A stretch of 51,368 nt of DNA, from contig CADCDW010000006.1 in NCBI GenBank assembly GCA_902800325.1, forward strand, positions 1-51,368, given 5' to 3'. Both the position numbers and the translations under genes were made by a program. The stretch is from an uncultured Lachnospiraceae bacterium. Its GTDB lineage: Bacteria > Bacillota > Clostridia > Lachnospirales > Lachnospiraceae. The notes under the pieces are model-generated. The model saw nothing but the letters and a program-made list of their open reading frames with translations. It made no database searches and was not told where the DNA came from. Positions 32,477 through 40,353 of the stretch are shown here, piece after piece. Every line of letters begins with the position of its first letter. Position 1 is the first letter of the stretch.

Positions 32477-35400
32477 ATGGGGAAGATAGATTACAAATCT
32501 ATATATGATAATAACAAATTTGAGTGGCATGCTATGACGGAGCATCCTGAGAAGTACGAAGCACTTCTTGCAGGACATTACTCGGATAGTAATCACTTTG
32601 TATATGAATTATTGCAGAATGCTGAAGATGAGAATGCGACCAAGGTTGTAATTGAATATTATCCGGACAAACTTATCTTCTATCACAACGGTGATCCGTT
32701 TGATGAAGGAGATGTTATAGGTGTTTCATCTATGCTTATGGGAACGAAGGATAAATCTTCAGGTCAGACCATAGGCAGGTTTGGAATGGGATTTAAGTCT
32801 GTATTCAAATATACATATCAACCGGAGATTTATTCTGATAATGAGGCATTCAGGATTGAAAGTTATCTTTTGCCGGTTGAGCTTAAGGATAATTTTGCTC
32901 CCGATATGGAGAAAAGACTGTTAAATGATAGGATGAAGGGGAAAGGTGGGTTTATTCCGTTTACAGAAAGTGACCATATCACGAAGATTATTATACCATT
33001 CAAGAAAAAAGACGAAGATGGAAAACTATATTCTGTACCGGGAAAAGATGTACTTGATAAGCTCCAAAGTTTAAATGGAGAGATACTTTTATTCCTTTCT
33101 TCAATCAGGAATCTTTTTTGGATTGACAGAGCATCTAACAAATATGCAATGATTACCCTCAAAGAAGATGAGCTTGATGAAAGGCTTGTGACTTGCAGGA
33201 TTGAGGGGAGTAGTCATAACGATAAAGAAGAGATTAGTAAGTATCTTCGATTTAAGAAGACATTTGACCATGAGAAGATGACGGATGCTGAGGTAAGTGT
33301 TGCATATAAGCTTAACAGCCGAGGTGATAATATAAATGAACTGAAAGATACGGATATGTGGGTTTATTTCCCTACGAGAGATAATACAAATCTTCCGTTT
33401 CTTATTCATGGTTCATTTGAAACAGCAGTATCAAGAGAAAAACTGATGACACCATCAGCTTTTAATGATGCGCTGTTTGATAAATTAGGGGATCTTATAG
33501 CAGAATCCATGATTACACTGAGGGATAAGAAGCTTATTACTCAGATGTTTATTCGTCGTACATTGATGCAGGCATTTAAGGATGAAGAAGAGAATAATAC
33601 GATTCCGGGGCTTAAAGAGAAGGTTACAAACGTATTCCTAAAGGAAGCTATATTCCCTAATCGTTTGGGAGATTATGCTAGAGCAAAAGATTTGCGTATA
33701 CCTGTTCCTCATGAGATAGGTACTTTTAGAGACAGACCACTTTTTGCTGAGAGTTTTGATAATGTACCAAGGTTTGTTTCTATTAATAATGAGAGAGAAT
33801 CATACTTTATGGAATATTTCATCTGGCTTACAGATGATCTTAAGGTTAAGCAGTTCGGACTTATAGACTGGGCTTTTAATCTGAAGCGAATCGGTGGCAG
33901 AACTGTAGATAGCCACAGCAAGAATTTTGAGGATTTATTGGATTTTTACAGATTCTTAAATCATAATACAGAAAAATATTATGATTCAGGAGTTGAGTAT
34001 TCAAGAGGCGGAGCTTATGTATCTACTATAAGAAGGCAATTACCTAAAGCTTGGGAGACACTTAGAGAAACACCTATAGTATTAAATGCAGATAACAAGA
34101 TGGTTCCTGCATATGTTGATGGACAGGAAATGCTTTATTTGTCTTCATCAAGTAATTATAAGCAGATAGTATCATCAGCTATAGTTAAGCGCTCTGTGGC
34201 TGATAGCTGTAAGGATGTTATGATTGATGGATTCCATATTACAGAGTTTAATAACTTCCAGTTTGTTAAGGAAAAAATACTCAGAAAGTATGCATCTGAC
34301 TCTGACAGAATTAACTTTGATAATGAAGATGATTTCATTCCTGAATACCTCGAAGATATGAAGCAGTTATTGCAGCTTATATCGTCAGTAGACAGTGAAA
34401 GTGAACTGAAAGAGATAAAAGAGCTTGCTAAAGATGCTTATATTATCAAGATAGAATCTGATGATGACGTATATGAATTTGATTGTCCCGATAATACAAG
34501 TTTACCGATTTCTAAAGAGGGGGTTAATCTAAAAGACTTTTTTGCACCCATCACACTATCGAATTTATCTTTATATAATCCTTTGCGTGAACAGAAATAC
34601 TATTCAGGGTATAATTTTGTAGATATTAAGTTTTATAAGGAAAATGGCGTGTCTATAGATGTATTTGAAAAATTGGGTGTGATTGATACTCCTTTTATAG
34701 ACGGCAAAAGACAACAGGAAGGGCACGGAGATTCTCATTGGATTGCAAAAGGAGAGTTTTGTCCTAATGCAGAAATAAACTTTGGGAAAATGAATATAGA
34801 ATTCATAGTTGCAAAACCTAATGAGGATATTGCAAAAAAGAAGTCTGCGGCTTTGCTGAAACTTTTATTATTAAATGCTAGAAAACTTAAAGGATATGTA
34901 AGTTATAGAAAAACAAATCCCTATGAGAAAGAAGAAAAATCAAATTTATTAAATACACTCTTGTACGATAGTTGGATATATGGCAAGGATGAAAAACTAT
35001 ATAGAATAAATGAATTATCAAAATATGAGTTGGACGAAACAATATATGGACAACTACTACCAGTAAAAGAAGCATATAACATACTTGGATTTGTAGAAAA
35101 AGCTGCTGATACAACCGCCGATGCTTTTGCTATGGTTGACAGTATGCCAAGAAGAGAAAAAATAATTCTTCTTAATCAGTTAGCAAGAAGTCTTGGTAAG
35201 ACCGTATCTGACAGTGACAGTTCATATGACCATGAAGACGAGATATTTGATGCAAATTCATGGATATCAAAAGATTTTCCAATACATAGGGTTAAGAGTA
35301 TAGATAATCTTGTAAGGCATGTTAGGGAGGAGTTTTTCTGTGCAGATCCTATAACCTATAAGGAAGTATGGAGAAGTATAAGAGTCAGTAAATCGCCTAA

Positions 35401-36055
35401 GAATGCAAGAGCCTATGTTATTGGCATGTATACAAATGATGATAATATAACGCTTTGTCAAATATGCATGAATCCTGTTGATAATGTGGAGGCTGTTGAG
35501 ATATCTAATTTTGGTATGGAACTTCCTCAGATGAATATGTGTCTTTGCCCTAATTGCGCAAGTTATTATAAGAAGTTAAGGGATATGAATAAAGAGGAGT
35601 TTAAGTCAAAAATCCGATATGCACTAAAAAATATAGATTCAAGAAGTGAAGCTGATACTTACGATATAAAAGTATCGGGAGATATGACATTACATTTTAC
35701 ACAGACACATATAACCGAAATTCAGACACTTTTACAGCTTATAGAGGATTATGGACTTCCAAAAGTTGATAGTGGTGATGCCTTTGATGATATAGGGGAG
35801 GAAACTCAAGGTTCATCGACAGTAACTGTATCAAAGAGAAATATGTTTGCAGATGATGAAGTTGCTGTTGCCAAAGAGAATATAAATGTGGTTGTTGAGG
35901 GAAGCTTTGTTACATATAAGAAACAAGATGGTTCTTTGTATGAAAATACAATTCAATCAAAAAAATTCCCGCTCCACAAAGCCTTTTTAGGAGCTAAACT
36001 TGGTGATGAGATAGTATTTATGGGAAAAAAGTATACGGTTACGGGAATACTGTAG
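32477..36055 (+). CDS. sacsin/HSP90-like GHKL ATPase, terminal gene of the BREX operon
   Basis: This 1192-residue protein has an N-terminal Bergerat ATPase fold: N-box HFVYELLQNAEDENAT (E44, N48, D51), HNGDPF as the next nucleotide box near 70-75, and GRFGMGFKSVF at 100-110. The middle 900 residues are a long alpha/beta region with no domain I can name. Near 993-1040, LCQICM and MCLCPNC form a Cys4 zinc site. The C-terminal 60 residues are a beta domain ending GDEIVFMGKKYTVTGIL. It starts 19 nt after the helicase gene. Sacsin-like ATPases recur in defence islands beside helicases; a role in phage sensing or complex remodelling is inferred. It is not one of the six standard type 1 genes. Confidence 0.82.
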   Translation: MGKIDYKSIYDNNKFEWHAMTEHPEKYEALLAGHYSDSNHFVYELLQNAEDENATKVVIEYYPDKLIFYHNGDPFDEGDVIGVSSMLMGTKDKSSGQTIGRFGMGFKSVFKYTYQPEIYSDNEAFRIESYLLPVELKDNFAPDMEKRLLNDRMKGKGGFIPFTESDHITKIIIPFKKKDEDGKLYSVPGKDVLDKLQSLNGEILLFLSSIRNLFWIDRASNKYAMITLKEDELDERLVTCRIEGSSHNDKEEISKYLRFKKTFDHEKMTDAEVSVAYKLNSRGDNINELKDTDMWVYFPTRDNTNLPFLIHGSFETAVSREKLMTPSAFNDALFDKLGDLIAESMITLRDKKLITQMFIRRTLMQAFKDEEENNTIPGLKEKVTNVFLKEAIFPNRLGDYARAKDLRIPVPHEIGTFRDRPLFAESFDNVPRFVSINNERESYFMEYFIWLTDDLKVKQFGLIDWAFNLKRIGGRTVDSHSKNFEDLLDFYRFLNHNTEKYYDSGVEYSRGGAYVSTIRRQLPKAWETLRETPIVLNADNKMVPAYVDGQEMLYLSSSSNYKQIVSSAIVKRSVADSCKDVMIDGFHITEFNNFQFVKEKILRKYASDSDRINFDNEDDFIPEYLEDMKQLLQLISSVDSESELKEIKELAKDAYIIKIESDDDVYEFDCPDNTSLPISKEGVNLKDFFAPITLSNLSLYNPLREQKYYSGYNFVDIKFYKENGVSIDVFEKLGVIDTPFIDGKRQQEGHGDSHWIAKGEFCPNAEINFGKMNIEFIVAKPNEDIAKKKSAALLKLLLLNARKLKGYVSYRKTNPYEKEEKSNLLNTLLYDSWIYGKDEKLYRINELSKYELDETIYGQLLPVKEAYNILGFVEKAADTTADAFAMVDSMPRREKIILLNQLARSLGKTVSDSDSSYDHEDEIFDANSWISKDFPIHRVKSIDNLVRHVREEFFCADPITYKEVWRSIRVSKSPKNARAYVIGMYTNDDNITLCQICMNPVDNVEAVEISNFGMELPQMNMCLCPNCASYYKKLRDMNKEEFKSKIRYALKNIDSRSEADTYDIKVSGDMTLHFTQTHITEIQTLLQLIEDYGLPKVDSGDAFDDIGEETQGSSTVTVSKRNMFADDEVAVAKENINVVVEGSFVTYKKQDGSLYENTIQSKKFPLHKAFLGAKLGDEIVFMGKKYTVTGIL

Positions 36056-36142
36056 AAAAACTTGTGATATATTAAAAATTAATAATATTACTTTTTTATA
36101 GAGTGCATTAAAGTAAATATAGTAAGAGAAAAACATATATAA

Positions 36143-36258
36143 ATTTAAAAATTCACGATTTAAAAATTCACATTACGGTTGTGAATATTTCAGCAGATGA
36201 AAAATAGTGAAAAAATAGTGTAAATTTAATGGATATTTTAAGTCATTTTTGATATAAT
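36143..36258 (+). promoter_or_regulatory. repeats and candidate promoter before the Fic gene
   Basis: The 222-nt gap after the BREX operon is very AT-rich and has no gene. It holds a 14-bp direct repeat ATTTAAAAATTCAC at 36143-36156 and 36158-36171, and an inverted ATTCACA/TGTGAAT pair at 36166-36172 and 36180-36186, which could be an operator. TATAAT at 36253-36258 with TGGATA 17 nt upstream (36230-36235) is a plausible promoter for the Fic gene. No clear terminator for the BREX operon is seen. Confidence 0.5.
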
Positions 36259-36277
36259 AATCTTGAGGTGATTTTAC

Positions 36278-37387
36278 TTGATTAAAGCTAAGCTGACCAA
36301 TGAGGTTCTCAAGTATATAACAGAAATTGAAAAAAACAGATATAGAGTTTCTACAGTAAAGGTGTCTCGATCTGTTGCGAGCAAGCTGCGTAAAAACTCA
36401 AAAAAGAAGAGTTCCTATGCATCAAACAAGATTGAAGGAAATCCGCTTTCTGAGAAACAGGTTGATGAAGTGATCGATCGAGATGAGAGAAAACATTTCT
36501 TAAAGCCCGAGCAAGAAGTAAGAAACTATTTTCTGGCACTAAATTATCTTGAGGAGAAGGCAAAAAGGAAAGAGCCGTTTTCTAAAAAATTGATTCTCGA
36601 TGTGCAGCAATATGTAGAAAAGGGGGCATCAAAGGAAAAGATAGGATTTCGTGGTCCTATGCCACCCGGGGTGCTTTTTGCTGTGTATGATTCACAAACA
36701 GGAAATCCTGATTATATCCCGCCGGAGTATATAGATATCCCGGGATTATTGGATGAATTAGTAGAATATGTAAATACAACAGATGATCACCCACTTATAG
36801 TTGCGGCAATCGTTCATTATCAACTTGTTACAATCCACCCCTTTGAAGATGGTAACGGTAGAACTGCACGACTGCTTTCGGGTTATGTCCTTGATATTAA
36901 CGGATATGGGTTTAATGGCATTGGTTCTTTGGAAGAGTATTTTGCTTATGATGTAAGTGAATACTACGAATCCATTCAAATGGGATTGCCGGCACTATAT
37001 TATTCCGGTAGAAACGAGCCGCCTCATCCTGAAATATGGATAAATTATTTTCTTAGGATGGTTCAGCTTTATTCAAATAAGGTTTGCGAGCTATCAGAAG
37101 ATTCGAGTTTCGAAGAAATAACAGGAAGTCTTTCTTACCTGAAGGAAAAAGAGAAAGAATTGCTATTGTTCCTTATGAAGAATTATAAAAGAGAATTCAC
37201 TCCGATTGAAGTAAGCCGTAAATTTGATGTCACAAATAAAACAATAATAAATAGATTGTCAGTTCTTGCTAAGAATGGATTTGTTGAACCTATAATGGTA
37301 AATGAGCGTATCAGGTCATATAGGCTTAGTGATTTTACAAAAGAGCACGAAAAAGGATTAATAGAAGAAATTATTAAAAATATGTAG
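36278..37387 (+). CDS. Fic-domain AMP-transferase with HTH tail
   Basis: This 369-residue Fic protein carries the catalytic motif HPFEDGNGRTAR at 187-198, with every conserved residue (His187, the acidic residue, GNGR). An N-terminal inhibitory helix motif S-x3-E-G is present at 49-54 (SNKIEG), as in self-inhibited class II Fic enzymes. The last 80 residues form a winged helix (FTPIEVSRKFDVTNKTIINRL). The TTG start at 36278 follows GAGGTG by 7 nt. It transfers AMP (or a related group) to Ser/Thr/Tyr of a target protein when inhibition is released. Single Fic proteins of this size (SoFic-like) are reported antiphage genes; its position right after BREX fits, but is not proof. Confidence 0.88.
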   Translation: MIKAKLTNEVLKYITEIEKNRYRVSTVKVSRSVASKLRKNSKKKSSYASNKIEGNPLSEKQVDEVIDRDERKHFLKPEQEVRNYFLALNYLEEKAKRKEPFSKKLILDVQQYVEKGASKEKIGFRGPMPPGVLFAVYDSQTGNPDYIPPEYIDIPGLLDELVEYVNTTDDHPLIVAAIVHYQLVTIHPFEDGNGRTARLLSGYVLDINGYGFNGIGSLEEYFAYDVSEYYESIQMGLPALYYSGRNEPPHPEIWINYFLRMVQLYSNKVCELSEDSSFEEITGSLSYLKEKEKELLLFLMKNYKREFTPIEVSRKFDVTNKTIINRLSVLAKNGFVEPIMVNERIRSYRLSDFTKEHEKGLIEEIIKNM

Positions 37388-37524
37388 AAGAATCATGCTT
37401 GCAAAGATTTTATCCGAAAATATAATATAGTGAGTGTAGATAGTTGAGAGATTTTTCCGGTATAATTGAAGAAAGGATATGAAAATGAGTTTTTATTCAA
37501 TAAAAATGTTTTAAAATAATAAAT

Positions 37525-37749
37525 GATGACTGTGAATCGTATTTGCTGAGCTATTTTACAGATTTATATGAGCATCGTGATGAGAATTATGCAAATGGTC
37601 GCGATGTCAGAAATTACTTTGAAAAGGTTATCAGAACCCGGGCTAATAGACTAAGTCCGATTCTTGATACTCTGACGGTAGAGCAGTTTAGGACGATAGA
37701 GCTTACCGATCTTGAGAAGGCCAAGGAAATGAAGAGCAGTGATTGGTAA
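37525..37749 (+). pseudogene. C-terminal fragment of an AAA+ CbxX/SpoVK-type ATPase
   Basis: Reading from about 37525 gives DCESYLLSYFTDLYEHR, DENYANGRDVRNYFEKVI and RTRANRL, the lid region and sensor-2 arginine (NGRDVRN) typical of SpoVK/CbxX AAA+ proteins, and ends with a normal stop at 37749. The Walker A and B parts are absent upstream, where the sequence (37441-37524) has stops and no match, so this is a 3' remnant. Confidence 0.7.
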
Positions 37750-37802
37750 ATTAATGCTGGGTAATTAAAAAACATTGATAATAAGAAAAGGAGATAAGTG
37801 AT

Positions 37803-37928
37803 ATGTATAATAAAGGGAATTATAGCGTTTTAGGATGCTATAATATAAGAACAGGTAAATATTATGTTTCTTTCCAACAAATAAATAAGCACCTTCATAA
37901 AGAGCATTATTTCAATATTATCGCGTAG
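37803..37928 (+). CDS. 41-residue hypothetical protein
   Basis: ATG 37803 is preceded by AAGGAG 9 nt upstream. The product is Tyr/Asn/His-rich with KYYVSFQQINKHLHKEH and has no recognisable domain, signal or membrane span. It is isolated between a gene fragment and the promoter of the metallo-hydrolase. It may be a real small protein or a chance ORF. Confidence 0.35.
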   Translation: MYNKGNYSVLGCYNIRTGKYYVSFQQINKHLHKEHYFNIIA

Positions 37929-37969
37929 ATTAAAACGAATGAAAATAGTAACAAAAGACAAAATAATAC

Positions 37970-37999
37970 TTGACTTTCATAAGTGAATAAGTATATTAT
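37970..37999 (+). promoter_or_regulatory. promoter of the metallo-hydrolase gene
   Basis: TTGACT at 37970-37975, an 18-nt spacer and TATTAT at 37994-37999 place the start near 38006. The transcript would have an 82-nt leader with a strong hairpin, so coding must begin at ATG 38088 rather than at earlier in-frame codons inside the promoter. Confidence 0.65.
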
Positions 38000-38010
38000 A
38001 ATCTTACAAA

Positions 38011-38056
38011 GAGAGCAGGTCTGCATTGGATATATGCGGTACACTGCTCTCAGTTT
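38011..38056 (+). promoter_or_regulatory. leader hairpin with T tract, possible attenuator
   Basis: GAGAGCAG (38011-38018) pairs with CTGCTCTC (38044-38051), followed by AGTTTTATTT. An inner helix of TGCAT with ATGCG may extend it. It sits between promoter and ribosome site, in the position of a transcription attenuator. It matches no riboswitch class I can recall. Confidence 0.5.
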
Positions 38057-38087
38057 TATTTACAAATTCCCACAGGAGACCACCCAC

Positions 38088-38672
38088 ATGCTTACCAAAC
38101 TAAAATACGGAAACACAAATACATTTTTAATCCATGGAAAATCCGGAAATATCCTAATTGATACCGATTATGCCGGTACACTTCCTATGTTTTACAAAGC
38201 TATAAAGGAGCATGACATTTCCGTAAAGGATATCGACTACATTCTTGCTACACATTTTCACCCTGATCATATTGGTCTGGTTAGTGAGCTTATGGAACAG
38301 GGCGTTAAATTGATTCTTATGGAATCACAGGCAGGAGCGGTTCATTTTTCCGATGGGATATTTGCAAAGGAACCGGGACTTAGATATAAGCCGATAGAAA
38401 AAGGTGCTGCGGTTTTGCTTTCATTTGAGGAGAGCAGGGCATTTCTTGGGAAGCTTGGTATAGACGGAGAGATAATCAGGACACCGAGCCATAGTGAGGA
38501 CAGTGTGTCGGTTGTTCTTGATGAGGGGATATGCATTGTGGGGGATTTGGAACCGCTTGCATATCTTGAGGCTTATGAAGATAACATGGCGCTTAAAGCT
38601 GATTGGGATAAGGTGTTGTCATATAAGCCTGAGGTTGTTTATTATGCTCATGCGAATGAGAAGAGATTTTGA
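38088..38672 (+). CDS. MBL-fold metallo-hydrolase
   Basis: This 194-residue metallo-beta-lactamase-fold hydrolase has the start chosen at ATG 38088, after CAGGAG and within the transcript from the promoter at 37970. It contains the metal-binding THFHPDHIG near residue 58-66 (HxHxDH), preceded by NTFLIHGKSGNILIDTDYAG, and a later metal-ligand histidine in RTPSHSEDSVSVVL and VYYAHAN. These are glyoxalase-II/lactonase-like hydrolases with varied substrates; none can be chosen from sequence alone. The next genes are unrelated, so it is probably monocistronic and controlled by its leader hairpin. Confidence 0.85.
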   Translation: MLTKLKYGNTNTFLIHGKSGNILIDTDYAGTLPMFYKAIKEHDISVKDIDYILATHFHPDHIGLVSELMEQGVKLILMESQAGAVHFSDGIFAKEPGLRYKPIEKGAAVLLSFEESRAFLGKLGIDGEIIRTPSHSEDSVSVVLDEGICIVGDLEPLAYLEAYEDNMALKADWDKVLSYKPEVVYYAHANEKRF

Positions 38673-38707
38673 TGAAGAATGAAAAGAAAATTAAAAAACT
38701 ATTAAAT

Positions 38708-38728
38708 AATACACCCAATGGGTGTATT
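38708..38728. promoter_or_regulatory. palindrome before the MqsA-like gene
   Basis: AATACACCC (38708-38716) and GGGTGTATT (38720-38728) form a perfect 9-bp inverted repeat with a 3-nt loop. It may be an autoregulatory operator of the antitoxin or a terminator for the upstream gene. An ATG inside it (38718) is therefore an unlikely start. Confidence 0.6.
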
Positions 38729-38744
38729 AATTAGAAAGGTTCAT

Positions 38745-39014
38745 ATGGATTGTCCGCTGTGCGACAAAACCCATGAAGTTGAGGAAAGAAAACGTCTTGC
38801 TACCATTACTCTGAAAGGAGAAAAGGTAACTTATGAGGAGCGATTTTATTTTTGTTCAAATGTGGATGATGATGAAAATGAATTTGAAACCGGCTCAATG
38901 ACAAATGAAAACCTTCTCAATTCTAGAAATGCATATCGGCTTAAATATGGATTGCTCACTTCTGATGAGATTGTTGCTATAAGAGAGAGCTATGGATTGT
39001 CTCAATGCTATTAA
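38745..39014 (+). pseudogene. truncated MqsA/YgiT-like zinc-finger antitoxin
   Basis: ATG 38745 follows AGAAAGG. The 89-residue frame has a single zinc knuckle CPLC near the start and CSNV later, then ENLLNSRNAYRLKYGLLTSDEIVAIRESYGLSQ, the beginning of the helix-turn-helix of MqsA/YgiT-type antitoxins, which normally continues LSQ-x-E-F-A for about 50 more residues. It ends CY and a stop, 14 nt before the CCCTC hairpin element. No MqsR toxin is adjacent. The truncation point coincides with the repeat, suggesting that the element cut the gene. It may still bind the palindrome at 38708 only if the remaining half helix-turn-helix folds, which is doubtful. Confidence 0.65.
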
Positions 39015-39028
39015 GCTAACATTACATA

Positions 39029-39089
39029 AAATACCCTCTTTACAAATCAGAACATATGTTCTATTATATATTTGAAAGAGGGTGTTTTT
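39029..39089 (+). repeat. CCCTC hairpin element, copy B
   Basis: AAATACCCTCTTTACAAAT (39029-39047) pairs with TTTGAAAGAGGGTGTTTTT (39071-39089). It is related to 12178-12236. The right arm abuts the ATG at 39090 and provides a GAGGGTG ribosome site, so the hairpin would sequester it. Confidence 0.7.
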
Positions 39090-39371
39090 ATGGACAAAAG
39101 GCGAAATGTTGATGTAATCTGTCAGCATTCTTCGGATGGATATATAATGCCGCTAAAGATAAGATTTGTGGACGAAGATGGACAGTGGCAGACATATGTT
39201 ATAAAAGAATATAAAGATATATCCCATCAGGGTACGAGAACACTGCCGGATGGGATGTTTATAACGGACAATACAATTGCGTTTGAATGTAAGATCAGAG
39301 TATTTGACAATATAAAGAGAATAAGGTTATACTATTTTTCACAAGGTATGAAATGGATAATGACAGGTTAA
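39090..39371 (+). CDS. hypothetical 93-residue protein
   Basis: ATG 39090 is in frame with, and better placed than, an upstream ATG at 39072, because GAGGGTG in the hairpin arm is the only ribosome site. The product is a small beta-rich protein (MPLKIRFVDEDGQWQTYVIK, NTIAFECKIRVFDNIKRIRL) ending YYFSQGMKWIMTG. Its family is not known to me. A 31-codon remnant of a paralogue lies at 9842-9934, so this gene has been copied within the genome. No partner is obvious. Translation may be held off by the hairpin that contains its ribosome site. Confidence 0.7.
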   Translation: MDKRRNVDVICQHSSDGYIMPLKIRFVDEDGQWQTYVIKEYKDISHQGTRTLPDGMFITDNTIAFECKIRVFDNIKRIRLYYFSQGMKWIMTG

Positions 39372-39415
39372 TCTAAAATTTAGGTTGATTATGACATTAT
39401 TTGTGGAGACAGCGC

Positions 39416-39535
39416 ATGAAGAAAAGACCCTTCAAGATGTTCCTGATAAGTCTTATGGTGAGGAAAAGGATGAAAAACATTATGAAGGAAATTATTAAGA
39501 AAATTATTAAGGGGATTATTAAGAAAGAAGGTTGA
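39416..39535 (+). CDS. 39-residue highly cationic amphipathic peptide ORF
   Basis: ATG 39416 follows TGGAG by 10 nt. The product has 14 Lys/Arg and only 2 Glu. Its C-terminal half, [16 protein letters not shown], is a regular i/i+3/i+4 amphipathic helix; the coding DNA shows three AATTATTAAG-like repeats. It ends 4 nt before the DUF1653 gene and also contains that gene's ribosome site. It could be a membrane-active peptide or small toxin, or simply a chance ORF; another 34-codon frame overlaps it from ATG 39391. No signal peptide or processing motif (GG) is evident. Confidence 0.4.
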   Translation: MKKRPFKMFLISLMVRKRMKNIMKEIIKKIIKGIIKKEG

Positions 39536-39539
39536 TATT

Positions 39540-39818
39540 ATGGCAGACAGAAGATTACATGCAGGAGATGTAGTAAAACATTTTAAAAGAGAGACATTAT
39601 CTGATGAGGATAGAAAATCAAACGTATATCTTTATAAGATAGTCGGATTGGCAAAGCATTCGGAGACAAAAGAAATGCTTGTGATATACCAGTCACTTTA
39701 TGGAGATTTTGCTATGTACGCCCGACCATATGACATGTTTATGAGTAAGGTGGATAAGGAAAAATATCCTGAAATAATTCAAGAATACAGGTTTGAAAAA
39801 TATAATGAGGAGATGTAA
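39540..39818 (+). CDS. DUF1653 protein
   Basis: This is a 92-residue DUF1653 protein. Family blocks are [10 protein letters not shown] at the N terminus, [22 protein letters not shown] and [20 protein letters not shown]. These small single-domain proteins are of unknown function and may bind a ligand or nucleic acid through their SH3-like beta fold. AGAAAGAAGG precedes the ATG. It is followed 24 nt later by the LURP-one-like gene, and the two are probably co-transcribed. Confidence 0.85.
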   Translation: MADRRLHAGDVVKHFKRETLSDEDRKSNVYLYKIVGLAKHSETKEMLVIYQSLYGDFAMYARPYDMFMSKVDKEKYPEIIQEYRFEKYNEEM

Positions 39819-39842
39819 TAAAAAGTAAAAGGATGATAAAAT

Positions 39843-40340
39843 ATGAGTCAATTACTTATAAAGCAAAAAGTATTTTCCTGGACAGATACGTATGATGTAT
39901 ATGACCAATCAGGTAATCCGAAGTATTATGTTAAGGCGGATTTCTTTTCCATTGGACATAGGATTCGTGTGTATGACAAAGCAAGCGGGAGAGAGATTGG
40001 TCTGATACAAGAGAAAATTTTAAGATTATTTAAGGAGTTCGAAATAACGATAAATGGCTTTTCGCAAGGAATTATAAAAAAGCAGTTTTCATTTTTTCGT
40101 CCAAAATATAATATTGATTATAAGGGGTGGAGACTGGAAGGAGATTGGCTCCAGTGGAATTATGATATATATGAGGGTTCCGGACTTGTGGTTCATATAT
40201 CAAAACAGCTTTTTAAGTGGGGAGATACCTATGTGATAGATATAATAAATGATATGGATGAGGTGCCTGCACTTATGATTGCGATAGCGATGGATGCAGC
40301 AAAATGTTCTGAAGATGAAAGCAGAAATTCGATGATGTAG
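39843..40340 (+). CDS. LURP-one-related (tubby-like fold) protein
   Basis: This 165-residue protein resembles the LURP-one/YxjI family: LLIKQKVFSWTDTYDVYDQSGNPKYYVKADFFS opens the curved beta barrel, with later strands YDKASGREIGLIQEKILRLF, FEITINGF and LEGDWLQWNYDIY, and a final hydrophobic helix (PALMIAIAMDAAKC) that would thread the barrel. Bacterial members are cytosolic and of unknown role. A membrane-lipid-related function has been suggested for tubby-like folds. It has a clear start and no signal peptide. It precedes the CinA-like gene by 13 nt. Confidence 0.8.
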   Translation: MSQLLIKQKVFSWTDTYDVYDQSGNPKYYVKADFFSIGHRIRVYDKASGREIGLIQEKILRLFKEFEITINGFSQGIIKKQFSFFRPKYNIDYKGWRLEGDWLQWNYDIYEGSGLVVHISKQLFKWGDTYVIDIINDMDEVPALMIAIAMDAAKCSEDESRNSMM

Positions 40341-40353
40341 GGGAGTTTGCATT

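Noticed and set aside
37983..38087. N-terminal extension of the MBL hydrolase
   Set aside because: The extension lies over the -10 box and leader hairpin; the conserved family start matches ATG 38088.
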